DNA from: Acidobacteriaceae bacterium
GTDB lineage: Bacteria; Acidobacteriota; Terriglobia; Terriglobales; Acidobacteriaceae
Assembly (NCBI GenBank): GCA_003164255.1
Contig: PLST01000277.1
Span: 20,147-31,663, forward strand
Reading direction: 5' to 3'
DNA: 11,517 nucleotides
Each line of letters opens with the position of its first letter. Within the stretch, counting starts at the first letter, position 1. Under the pieces are notes generated by a model, which was not told where the DNA came from, searched no databases, and saw only the letters and a list, made by a program, of their open reading frames with translations. A program made the translations under genes and the position numbers. Below, in pieces: positions 1 to 6,869 of the stretch.

Positions 1-39
1 CGCGCCTTCGACGAATTCTGCGCCAAGACCACAGCCTAG
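1..39 (+). CDS. C-terminal tail of an unidentified upstream gene
   Basis: Reading from base 1 gives twelve sense codons (RAFDEFCAKTTA) and a TAG stop at 37-39. A strong hairpin terminator begins 24 bp later, which is what one expects after the last gene of a plus-strand unit. That placement is the main reason to believe the frame is coding. Twelve residues are too few to recognise a family, and an open frame this short can occur by chance, so product and function are left blank. Confidence 0.35.
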   Translation, partial: RAFDEFCAKTTA

Positions 40-62
40 TCTCGCAGTAAGCTCCGCAATAT

Positions 63-93
63 AAAACGGCCTCCCGCAAAGGGAGGCCGTTTT
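63..93. terminator. Bidirectional rho-independent terminator
   Basis: A perfect 13-bp inverted repeat: left arm 63-75 (AAAACGGCCTCCC), five-base loop 76-80, right arm 81-93. The A-run of one arm is the T-run of the other strand, so a U-tract follows the stem in both directions. It lies between the stop of the plus-strand gene tail (37-39) and the stop of the minus-strand permease (110-112), so it can end both convergent transcripts. Confidence 0.9.
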
Positions 94-109
94 CACGCGC
101 GAAAAGCCC

Positions 110-1642
110 TCAATCCGCTTCCGCCGCCTTAGCCAGCTTCTGCACCTTGCTGTGCTTGATTGAGTAGGTGAAGTAAATCACCAGCCCGAACAGCAGCCAG
201 CCAATCATCACTTCCCACGTAATCAGCGCAAGCTTCGACATCAGGAACCCCGCCGAAAGAATGCCCAGCGCGGGCACCAGCGGCACCAGCGGCGTCTTGA
301 ACGGCCGATGCAACTCCGGCTGCCGCACCCGCAGCACCCACACGCCCGCGCACACAATCGTGAACGCCAGCAGCGTTCCGATATTCACCAGGTCCGCAAG
401 CCTTGATATAGGCAGAAACGCCGGAAACACCGCCGCAAAAAGTCCAAACACAATCGTCGTAATCCATGGCGTTCTGAACTTAGGATGGATCGCCGATGCC
501 CACTTCCACAGCAGCCCGTCCTTTGACATCGAATAGAACACGCGTGTCTGTCCCAGCAGCATCACCAGCATCACCGTGGCCAGCCCGAAAACCGCGCCTA
601 TCTTCACCAGCATCGAGCCCCAGCTCACGCCCGTCGCGTCAATCCCAAGCGCCACCGGAGCCGGAACGTTCAGCGTCGAATAATTCACCAGTCCGGTCAG
701 CACCAGCGAAACCGCAATGTACAGGACCGTGCAAATCACCAGTGACCCGAGAATCCCGATCGGCATATCCCGCTGCGGCTTCTTCGCCTCCTGCGCCGCT
801 GTCGACACAGCATCAAATCCAATGTAGGCAAAGAAAATCCGCGATGCCCCCTTCGCAATCCCGCCCCAGCCAAAATTCCCGTTCGCGTCTTTGGGCGGAA
901 TGAATGGGTGCCAGTTCGTCTGCGCCAATGCAGGATGCTTGAAGAGGAAGTATCCACCCACTACCAGGAAGATGCCCACCACGCTCAGCTTGATAAACAC
1001 AATCACCGAGTTAAAGTTCGCCGACTCCTTGATCCCGATCACTAGGATGGTCGTGATCACAAAGACACCGATCATCGCAACCAGGTTGAAGTATCCCGTC
1101 GCATGAGGCAGCCCCGCATCGCTCACGCCCGGCGGCAACGACATCACCGGTCCCCACATCCCCTGGTACTTCACCAGCTGCGCCCCGGGAATCGCAGTCA
1201 ACTGCGGCGGAATCACGATGCCCATCTGCTGCAGCAGGCTGTTGAAGTACCCTGACCAGCCTGACGCCACCGTCGCCGCGCCAAACGCGTACTCCAGCAC
1301 CAGGTCCCACCCGATAATCCACGCCACCAGCTCGCCCAGCGTCGCGTATCCATACGTGTACGCCGATCCCGCAATCGGAATAATCGATGCAAACTCCGCA
1401 TAGCATAGCCCTGCAAACGCGCACGTGATGCCCGCAAGCACAAAGCTCAGCGCCACCGCCGGTCCCGCGTAGAGAGCCGCTGCCTGCCCTGTCAGCACAA
1501 AGATCCCGGCGCCAATCACGGCCCCTATGCCCAAGGTAATCAGGTTCACGGCGCCAAGCGAGCGCTTCAGCGTGTGTTCGCCCTGTTCACCAGCCTCTAG
1601 CGACAGCATCGACATGGGTTTGATGCGTAGCAGCCTCGACAT
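110..1642 (-). CDS. APC family amino acid permease, cationic amino acid transporter (CAT)-like
   Basis: An inner-membrane secondary transporter of 510 residues, the usual size for bacterial CAT-type members of the amino acid-polyamine-organocation (APC) superfamily. TM1 carries the glycine-rich unwound segment (GIGAVIGAGIF, residues 38-48). The family-typical TM6 and following loop is at about 270-294 (FFAYIGFDAVSTAAQEA, then KKPQRDMP). The loop GQTRVFYSMSKDGLL is at 364-378. Twelve or more hydrophobic segments are visible, with a long polar loop at about 140-182 and a Lys-rich C-terminal tail. The start is supported by the family-like N-terminus (MSRLLRIKP), although the GAGGAGG upstream lies about 13 bases away, a little far. 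It sits 37 bp after the other permease on the same strand and probably shares its transcript. Substrate is not readable: cationic or neutral amino acids are possible. Confidence 0.9.
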   Translation of the reverse strand: MSRLLRIKPMSMLSLEAGEQGEHTLKRSLGAVNLITLGIGAVIGAGIFVLTGQAAALYAGPAVALSFVLAGITCAFAGLCYAEFASIIPIAGSAYTYGYATLGELVAWIIGWDLVLEYAFGAATVASGWSGYFNSLLQQMGIVIPPQLTAIPGAQLVKYQGMWGPVMSLPPGVSDAGLPHATGYFNLVAMIGVFVITTILVIGIKESANFNSVIVFIKLSVVGIFLVVGGYFLFKHPALAQTNWHPFIPPKDANGNFGWGGIAKGASRIFFAYIGFDAVSTAAQEAKKPQRDMPIGILGSLVICTVLYIAVSLVLTGLVNYSTLNVPAPVALGIDATGVSWGSMLVKIGAVFGLATVMLVMLLGQTRVFYSMSKDGLLWKWASAIHPKFRTPWITTIVFGLFAAVFPAFLPISRLADLVNIGTLLAFTIVCAGVWVLRVRQPELHRPFKTPLVPLVPALGILSAGFLMSKLALITWEVMIGWLLFGLVIYFTYSIKHSKVQKLAKAAEAD

Positions 1643-1679
1643 GGAAATAGGACTACCTCCTCAACATTCAGTTAGCGTT

Positions 1680-3257
1680 TCAATTGGATCCTGCGAGTGC
1701 CGTCAGACGCTGCCGCCGTGACCAGAAAAGATATACAGGGATACCGAGCAGCACAATCACCAGGCCCGGCCACGTGTACTGGGGCTTGTATCGCAATAAT
1801 ACGATACAAATCCACGCCGCCATCACGATGTAGAGCGCCGGCAATACCGGATAACCCCATGCCTTGTAAGGCCGCGCCGCATTCGGCCGCTTCACCCGCA
1901 GTACAAACAGGCTCACGATGGTCAAAATGTAAAACACCAGCTCCGCGGCAATCAGGTAGTCCAGCAGTTGTCCGTACGAACCAGACACGCACAGAAACAC
2001 TGTCCACACCGCCTGGATCATCAGCCCCGCCACCGGCGTTTTGTACTTCGGATGCAGCTTGCCCACCGACTTGAAAAACAGTCCGTCCTGGCTCATCGCA
2101 TAAAACACGCGAGCACCGGCCAGCGTCAGTCCGTTGGCGCAGCCAAACGTCGAAATCAAAATGGCTCCGGCCATAAGCCACGCACCGGCCGAATGAAAAA
2201 CCTGCCCCAGCACTGCCGTCGCTACCCGATCCTCAGCCGCATATTGAATCCCGCGCGCCGCAATCGTCCCCCCATGCGGATCGCCATGCATCGGCAGCAC
2301 CAGCAGGTAGCCCACTGACACCAGAAAGTACACCGTCAACACAAACCCGGTACCCAGAATCAATGACAGCGGCAAATTGCGCTTCGGATTCTTCACTTCC
2401 CCGGCCGTATACGTGATGTTGTTCCACGCATCCGCGCTGAACAGCGATCCCACCTGCACCACCGCCAGCACCACCACAAGGTTCACCAGCACCATCGGGC
2501 CGCCTACGCCCACCTGCACCTGGTGCAGCGAACTCCACCCGGCATTCTTCCAGAACTCACTGAACCCCGCGCCAAAATTTGCATTCCACGCCTCCGCCGT
2601 ACGTCCCACCGTAAACGCAAGCAGGATCAGAGCCGCCAGCGAGATCGCCTTGGCAGATGTAAAAATGTTCTGGATCGCCGCTCCCAGCCCCACGCCGAAG
2701 ATGTTCACAAACGCCAGCAGAACAACCACCACAATCGCGGCCAGGTTGGCCGTGCTCAGGCCAATGTCCATGTTGCCCAGCACCATCGGGCCCACGGGAA
2801 TCGCTGGCACATGCGCAATATGCCAAAGCCAGTGCGTTGTCGACACCGATGGAAAAAACACGCCCAGAAACTTGCCAAACGCCACGCATACCGCGGCAAT
2901 CGTTCCCGTCTGGATCACCAGAAACAGCGTCCACCCAAACAGAAACCCCCACAACGGGCCCAGCGCTTCTCGAAGATAGATATACTGGCCGCCCGCTTTC
3001 GGCATCATCGCCGCAAGCTCGCCGTAGCTCAGCGCCCCAATCAGCGTCAGCACCGCCGTCACCAGCCACGCGCCCAGAAAAAGCGCCGGCGATCCCACGC
3101 CCCGGGCAATGTCGGCATCCACAATGTAGATGCCCGACCCGATCATCGATCCGATGACGATCGCCGTGGCGCTGAAGAGGCCAAGGGTTTGCTTCAGCCC
3201 CGGACCTTCACCGGGCTGCGCCTGCTCTGGATTGGGAGGGAGATCTGGAGTTGTCAC
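1680..3257 (-). CDS. APC family amino acid permease, LAT/SteT-like
   Basis: A membrane amino acid transporter or exchanger of the APC superfamily. TM1 has the glycine-rich substrate-binding break (IGSMIGSGIYIV, about residues 35-46 from the chosen start). The TM6 region reads SADAWNNITYTAGEVKNP (about 274-291), a pattern typical of L-type (LAT) and SteT-like exchangers rather than the CAT type of its neighbour. About twelve hydrophobic segments follow to the C-terminus. I chose the GTG at 3255-3257, which gives 525 residues. The frame is open to an ATG at 3360-3362, but the extra 35 residues are Gly/Arg-rich, hydrophilic, unlike the family, and end beside a GC-rich hairpin. A TTG at 3261-3263 is also possible. 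No good ribosome binding site marks any of these starts. It follows thiE on the same strand after 165 bp and precedes the second permease by 37 bp. Confidence 0.88.
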   Translation of the reverse strand: MTTPDLPPNPEQAQPGEGPGLKQTLGLFSATAIVIGSMIGSGIYIVDADIARGVGSPALFLGAWLVTAVLTLIGALSYGELAAMMPKAGGQYIYLREALGPLWGFLFGWTLFLVIQTGTIAAVCVAFGKFLGVFFPSVSTTHWLWHIAHVPAIPVGPMVLGNMDIGLSTANLAAIVVVVLLAFVNIFGVGLGAAIQNIFTSAKAISLAALILLAFTVGRTAEAWNANFGAGFSEFWKNAGWSSLHQVQVGVGGPMVLVNLVVVLAVVQVGSLFSADAWNNITYTAGEVKNPKRNLPLSLILGTGFVLTVYFLVSVGYLLVLPMHGDPHGGTIAARGIQYAAEDRVATAVLGQVFHSAGAWLMAGAILISTFGCANGLTLAGARVFYAMSQDGLFFKSVGKLHPKYKTPVAGLMIQAVWTVFLCVSGSYGQLLDYLIAAELVFYILTIVSLFVLRVKRPNAARPYKAWGYPVLPALYIVMAAWICIVLLRYKPQYTWPGLVIVLLGIPVYLFWSRRQRLTALAGSN

Positions 3258-3422
3258 CTGCAAGATTTTTACCCGATTTAAGCGCCCCTGTCTCCAGATT
3301 TCTTCAAAACCCCTTCTCCCGCCAGCATTTGCACCACAGTCACCCCCAAAATCCGAACCCATGAGGACAACGAGCGGGTGCCCCCGGTCCCTAGCATTTG
3401 GGGACCGGGGTAAGGATCATCT
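3258..3422. other. Intergenic region between thiE and permease, with hairpin and possible dispersed repeat
   Basis: A 165-bp stretch between the thiE stop and the chosen permease start. It contains the hairpin at 3382-3410 and, on the minus strand, an open frame continuous with the permease. Its base composition (G-rich on the minus strand) differs from the coding sequence around it. I saw no convincing -10/-35 pair: TTGAAG and TTAAAT are present on the minus strand, but the spacer is 20 bp. It may include a short interspersed repeat of the kind common between acidobacterial genes, which is inference. Confidence 0.5.
3382..3410. repeat. GC-rich inverted repeat (hairpin), 10-bp perfect stem
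   Basis: Left arm 3382-3391 (CCCCGGTCCC) pairs perfectly with right arm 3401-3410 (GGGACCGGGG) around a nine-base loop. It lies 12 bp downstream of the thiE stop on the minus strand. No T-run follows the stem in either direction, so it is not a classical intrinsic terminator. It could protect an mRNA end, attenuate readthrough into the permeases, or be part of a dispersed palindromic element. Confidence 0.65.
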
Positions 3423-4064
3423 TCACCCCAAAACCACCATCCACCGCCGAAACTCCGCCGCCGGATCATCCGCCCGAAAAATCGCCGCAGAAACCGCCAC
3501 CGTCGTCGCCCCGGCGGCCAGCACAAGCGGAGCAGTATCCAGCGTGATCCCCGCCGCAGCCGTCAAAACCCGATCCGGCCCCGCCTCTCGGCGCAAACGG
3601 CTCACCCCTTCAAGACCAATCGGCGTCGTCCGCGTCTGCTTTGTCGTCGTCGGATACACCGGACCAATGGCAAAATAGTTCACCGGCTCCTCCAGGATCC
3701 CCGGCAGCAGTTTGTCACTCCCGCCAAAGGTGCCGACGATCCGCTCTGGCCCCAGCAGTCGGCGCGCCTCCGCAGGAGTCACATCGCCAGCGTCCACATG
3801 CACGCCATCAAATCCTGTTTGGTCAACCAAATCGGCTCGGTCATCGAGAATTAACTTTATATTCTCGCCACGCATCGCCGAGCGCAGCGCCTCGGCATCC
3901 TCCAGCAGTTCGGCGTCGCTACCGGTCTTGTTCCGGTACTCCAGCAACGTCACGCCCGCATCCGCCAGCGATGCCCCCAGGCGCTGCAAATAGACAGCGC
4001 GCCCCTCGGCAGGAATCGTCGAAGCATCCAGAATTGGATAGATCTTCGGAAACAGAAAACTCAT
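3423..4064 (-). CDS. thiE: Thiamine phosphate synthase (thiamine-phosphate pyrophosphorylase)
   Basis: A 213-residue cytoplasmic TIM barrel that joins HMP-pyrophosphate and the thiazole phosphate to give thiamine phosphate. The length is normal for ThiE. Visible landmarks are the EYRNK strand (42-46, usually QxRxK), the Mg-binding DDR (74-76, usually NDR), HVDAGD (89-94, D94 in place of the GQxD aspartate), GPVYPTTTK (134-142), GLEG (150-153) and VSAAI (191-195). The PTxTK-GLEG combination argues for ThiE rather than the TenI paralogue. Odd points: the GVS of the family is GTF here (111-113), and the phosphate-binding GIGGI reads AAAGI (169-173). The frame stays open for 124 codons upstream, but that stretch overlaps pncB and has no family similarity, so the ATG at 4062-4064 is preferred. 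No other thi gene and no THI-box is visible, so this is a solitary thiE. Confidence 0.88.
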   Translation of the reverse strand: MSFLFPKIYPILDASTIPAEGRAVYLQRLGASLADAGVTLLEYRNKTGSDAELLEDAEALRSAMRGENIKLILDDRADLVDQTGFDGVHVDAGDVTPAEARRLLGPERIVGTFGGSDKLLPGILEEPVNYFAIGPVYPTTTKQTRTTPIGLEGVSRLRREAGPDRVLTAAAGITLDTAPLVLAAGATTVAVSAAIFRADDPAAEFRRWMVVLG

Positions 4065-4359
4065 GCATCCACGGTAGCCCGTCACCCCGACAGTTGTCAG
4101 TGAGGTGGGCCCACGCCTTCGTTTTTTAAGCCTTGATCGAGCTCGGCGCCGACCAGCTATTTGGTCCACGCAAGCAGCGGGCCGGTCTAGGCACTGAAGA
4201 ACTCGACGATCAGATCGGTAATCTCGTAAAGTCCGGGACCACCCATTTGCATGGAGAGATGAGCGGGCGCGCCTGAAGGTCTCTTCGCAGAAGAGCCAGA
4301 AGCTGTTGGGGACCGGTGACTTCCAATCAGGCTTGCGGTCAAGTAAAGTTGGGAGACAC
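4065..4359. other. Divergent intergenic region between thiE and pncB, no confident gene
   Basis: 295 bp that should hold the promoters of both genes. I could not pick a convincing sigma-70 promoter on either strand. Near thiE there is a perfect 10-bp palindrome, GTGGGCCCAC (4105-4114), beside a T-run at 4122-4127. Two short open frames exist: a plus-strand TTG-started 47-codon frame (4133-4276) and a minus-strand ATG frame of 21 codons (4187-4252). Neither has a ribosome binding site or a recognisable product. Either could be a gene relic or chance. No TPP riboswitch core was seen. Confidence 0.5.
4351..4355 (+). promoter_or_regulatory. Ribosome binding site that selects the pncB start
   Basis: GGGAG lies four bases before the ATG at 4360. 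This favours that codon over the in-frame ATG at 4306, which has no purine-rich sequence in front of it and would add 18 residues unlike the family. Confidence 0.55.
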
Positions 4360-5745
4360 ATGATCGTTAACTTGGCCAGACGCGCGCATGACCATAATTG
4401 GGAGCTCGATCCCATTACGCGGTCCCTTTTGGACACGGATTTTTACAAGCTGCTGATGCTGCAGTTTATCTGGAAAAATTTCAAGACGACGCGCACCTCG
4501 TTTACCACGATGAACCGCACCAGTACCGTGCGGCTCGGCGAGATCGTGGGCCTGCATGCGTTGCGCGAGCAACTGGATGCGGTGAGGAGCCTGCGCTTTC
4601 ACAAGTCGGAATTGATCTGGCTGGCCGGCAATACGTTTTACGGGCGCAGAGGGATCTTTGAGCCCGCATTTCTCGAGTGGCTCGAGAAGGATTTCCGGCT
4701 CTCGGAATTTGAATTGTCGGTGCAGGACGGCCAGATCAACCTGAGCTTCAGCGGGCTGTGGACCGAGACGACGATGTGGGAAATTTATGCGCTGACGATT
4801 ATTGACGAGCTGAAGACGCGCGCCAGCCTGAAGCGGCTGAGCGAGCTGGAGCTCGACATTCTGTACGCACGTGCGAAGACCAGGCTCTGGGAAAAGATCG
4901 ACCGTCTGCGGGGCATTCCGCGGCTCAACATCAGCGACTTTGGAACGCGGCGGCGTCACAGCTTTTTGTGGCAAGAGTACGTTGTGAAAGCGATGAGCGA
5001 CATGCTGGGCAAGGGGTTTGCGGGGAGCTCGAACACCTACCTTGCCTACAAGCACGATCTTGAAGCCATCGGCACAAATGCCCACGAACTGCCGATGGCG
5101 ATGGCGGCTTTAGCCAACAACGAAGAGGATTTGCGATCGGCGCAGTATCGCTTTCTGGAGTTGTGGCAGCAGAGCTACCAGGGCGAGCTGCTGATTCTGC
5201 TTCCCGACACGTTTGGGACGACGCAATTTCTGGAAAGCGCGCCAGACTGGGTGGCGGACTGGACCGGACAGCGCATCGACAGCAAGGATCCGTGGATTGC
5301 GGGCGACGAATACATTGCGTGGCTCAAGCAGCGAGGACGCGATCCGCGCCGCAAGCGGCTGATTGCGTCGGACGCGCTGGACGTGGATCAGATTCTCGGG
5401 TTGCATGCTTATTTTGGCGGGACGCTGAAGAACGGAGCATCGCCTGGGAGCTTTCAGCGCGCGAGCGACTTTCTTGACGAGAAGCGATGGATTCCAGAGC
5501 CGCGCATCCGGTTCAGCGCCGGCTGGGGGACGTTCCTGACGAATGATTTTCGCGGCTGCAATCCACAGGGCGACGAGGGATTTGACCCGATCAGCCTGGT
5601 ATGCAAACTGAGCGAAGTGGAAGGACGGCCGGCGGTGAAGCTCTCAGATAATTACTCGAAGGCCCTGGGCGATGCGGAGGAGATCAAGCGCTACCGCAAG
5701 GTGTTTGGAACGGCGGGAGTGGCGGACGTTCCGGTCACGGCCTGA
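4360..5745 (+). CDS. pncB: Nicotinate phosphoribosyltransferase
   Basis: The cytoplasmic enzyme that makes nicotinate mononucleotide from nicotinate and PRPP with ATP hydrolysis, the entry step of Preiss-Handler NAD salvage. Of 461 residues, the landmarks are LLDTDFYKLLM (23-33), NTFYGR (91-96), DFGTRRRHSFLW (193-204), GTNAHELPM (238-246) with the phosphorylated histidine at H242, DTFGT (283-287), SAGWGTFLTND (386-396) and AVKLSDN (425-431). These match the roughly 434-residue alphaproteobacterial type better than the 400-residue E. coli enzyme, as far as I recall those sequences. Two oddities: about 27 extra residues (roughly 356-382) lie between the FGG strand and the SAGWG motif, and the HDSGDP motif of the E. 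coli enzyme is IDSKDP (306-311). Divergent from thiE; the nuclease-like gene follows on the same strand after 63 bp with no terminator visible between them. Confidence 0.93.
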   Translation: MIVNLARRAHDHNWELDPITRSLLDTDFYKLLMLQFIWKNFKTTRTSFTTMNRTSTVRLGEIVGLHALREQLDAVRSLRFHKSELIWLAGNTFYGRRGIFEPAFLEWLEKDFRLSEFELSVQDGQINLSFSGLWTETTMWEIYALTIIDELKTRASLKRLSELELDILYARAKTRLWEKIDRLRGIPRLNISDFGTRRRHSFLWQEYVVKAMSDMLGKGFAGSSNTYLAYKHDLEAIGTNAHELPMAMAALANNEEDLRSAQYRFLELWQQSYQGELLILLPDTFGTTQFLESAPDWVADWTGQRIDSKDPWIAGDEYIAWLKQRGRDPRRKRLIASDALDVDQILGLHAYFGGTLKNGASPGSFQRASDFLDEKRWIPEPRIRFSAGWGTFLTNDFRGCNPQGDEGFDPISLVCKLSEVEGRPAVKLSDNYSKALGDAEEIKRYRKVFGTAGVADVPVTA

Positions 5746-5808
5746 GGGCAAATCTTTGATGGATGGAGTTGACCGCCCGACGGAGCCCAGCGGTGTAGTC
5801 TGCCAAGT

Positions 5809-6852
5809 ATGACGGCGAGTGCAGGCTGGTATGCCGGCCAGTTGCGGCAGGAGCTGACGGCGCGGGCAAGACGACATGCGCGGGGCCGAGCCCATGTGGA
5901 GAGCTACGGAAGCCCGCCGGTGATCGTGTTTCCGCCTGAAGACGGACTACACGGAAATTTCTTTGACGCATCCTACCGGGCGATTGCGGCGCGGCCAGAG
6001 TGGATGCGGCGCTTCGACAAAATTCACACGCAGGGCAACCGCTCGCTGCCCAAGCCGCAGTTGGATCCCAGAAGACGATGGCGGGAGCTGGACTCTTCCA
6101 TGAGCTCGGACGCCCTGCTGATGAATGTTTTTTGCGCACCGGGAGTTGTGGAGTCGGCAACTGCGCGTCGAGCGCTTGGCGTGGAGGTAGATGGAGCGCC
6201 GGAGTTTGGCCTGAAGGCGCGCGTGCCGCTGGCGAACGGGCGATTCGACCGCACGGAAGTCGACATGCGGCTGGGCACGCTGCTGGTGGAAGCGAAGCTG
6301 ACCGAAGGGGATTTCCAAACGCGCGAGGCTCGGATCGTTGAGGCTTACCGGGACTTTGATGCAGTGTTTGATCGGGATTTGCTTCCGCGGGTTGAGTTGA
6401 CCCAAGTGCGGCGCAAGGAGGCGGTCGAGTTTCCCGAGGCGTATTCGCAGGAGTATGAGAGCTTGATCGACGAGACAATGCCGCTTGCACTGATGAAGGA
6501 ATTACAGGAGAATTCCGCGTCAGTAATTGCGGCGGATGAGTTCAACGCGAATCGCGAGGCCGAGGCTGGATACACGGGCTATCAATTGATCCGCAATGTG
6601 CTCGCGGCCTATGCGGCTGAGTGCAGCTTTTGCGTGCTGCACGACGAGCGGAGGCCTGATTTGCGCGAGGAATGGTTTAGGGTGATGGCCGCCGTGAAGA
6701 GCGCGGCGATGCGCGTCAGGCTCAAGGTGCTCACCTGGCAGGAACTGGCGGCTTTTCTGCCCGAGGACTTACAGGAGTTTCTGGATTTGAAGTATGGGAT
6801 TGTTGCGCCGGGAAAAACGGCTTCGCCCGTGGGAGAAGCCGTCGAGTTTTGA
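5809..6852 (+). CDS. PD-(D/E)XK nuclease-like protein, orphan restriction endonuclease-like (PGN_0703-type)
   Basis: A 347-residue soluble protein. The central part shows the PD-(D/E)XK core: D152 in RTEVDM, then LLVEAK with E161 and K163 nine residues on, then YQLIRN (258-263), where Q259 and R262 fit the helix motif of Cas4/YqaJ-like relatives. A conserved-looking SSDALLMNVFC segment (99-109) precedes the core. From memory this architecture fits the family named PGN_0703 putative restriction endonuclease. That link is moderately sure; actual DNA cleavage is inference. No methyltransferase, specificity subunit or helicase is nearby, so it is an orphan here. The ATG at 5809 has no clear ribosome binding site, but the frame begins only 63 bp after pncB and no better start is seen. 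The last eleven codons coincide with a terminator hairpin, so the TASPVGEAVEF tail may simply be translated terminator. Confidence 0.65.
   Translation: MTASAGWYAGQLRQELTARARRHARGRAHVESYGSPPVIVFPPEDGLHGNFFDASYRAIAARPEWMRRFDKIHTQGNRSLPKPQLDPRRRWRELDSSMSSDALLMNVFCAPGVVESATARRALGVEVDGAPEFGLKARVPLANGRFDRTEVDMRLGTLLVEAKLTEGDFQTREARIVEAYRDFDAVFDRDLLPRVELTQVRRKEAVEFPEAYSQEYESLIDETMPLALMKELQENSASVIAADEFNANREAEAGYTGYQLIRNVLAAYAAECSFCVLHDERRPDLREEWFRVMAAVKSAAMRVRLKVLTWQELAAFLPEDLQEFLDLKYGIVAPGKTASPVGEAVEF
6817..6842. terminator. Bidirectional terminator overlapping the 3' end of the nuclease-like gene
   Basis: Arms ACGGCTTC (6817-6824) and GAAGCCGT (6835-6842) form an 8-bp stem with a ten-base loop. 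On the minus strand the stem runs straight into TTTTT (complement of 6813-6817), a good intrinsic terminator for the isomerase gene that stops at 6870-6872. On the plus strand TTTT follows after a four-base gap (6847-6850), a weaker terminator for the nuclease-like gene, whose stop codon is 6850-6852. Confidence 0.65.
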
Positions 6853-6869
6853 AACGCGATCGGCCGGCG

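Noticed and set aside
2523..3281. 252-residue plus-strand frame opposite the LAT-like permease
   Set aside because: Arg/His/Gln-rich antisense translation with no recognisable motif, fully covered by a strong membrane protein on the other strand.
4065..4300. Possible TPP riboswitch (THI-box) upstream of thiE
   Set aside because: I looked on the minus strand for the CUGAGA and ACCUGA core elements and did not find them in the arrangement required.
3398..4316. Shared 11-mer TTGGGGACCGG on both sides of thiE (3398-3408 and 4306-4316), as possible direct repeats of a mobile insertion
   Set aside because: The match does not extend, no transposase or integrase is present between the copies, and a GC-rich 11-mer can recur by chance.
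3423..4436. 337-residue minus-strand frame that extends thiE upstream across pncB
   Set aside because: The first 124 codons overlap the pncB start antisense, show no ThiE similarity, and the ThiE domain begins exactly at the internal ATG 4064.
5769..5801. Possible promoter (TTGACC and TGTAGT) just before the nuclease-like gene
   Set aside because: The spacer is 19 bp with a poor -10 box, and the gene may be cotranscribed with pncB.
4360..6852. pncB plus nuclease as an NAD-depleting defence pair
   Set aside because: PncB is a standard salvage enzyme with its phosphohistidine present, and neither gene carries an NADase, Sir2 or TIR domain. Adjacency alone does not support a defence system.
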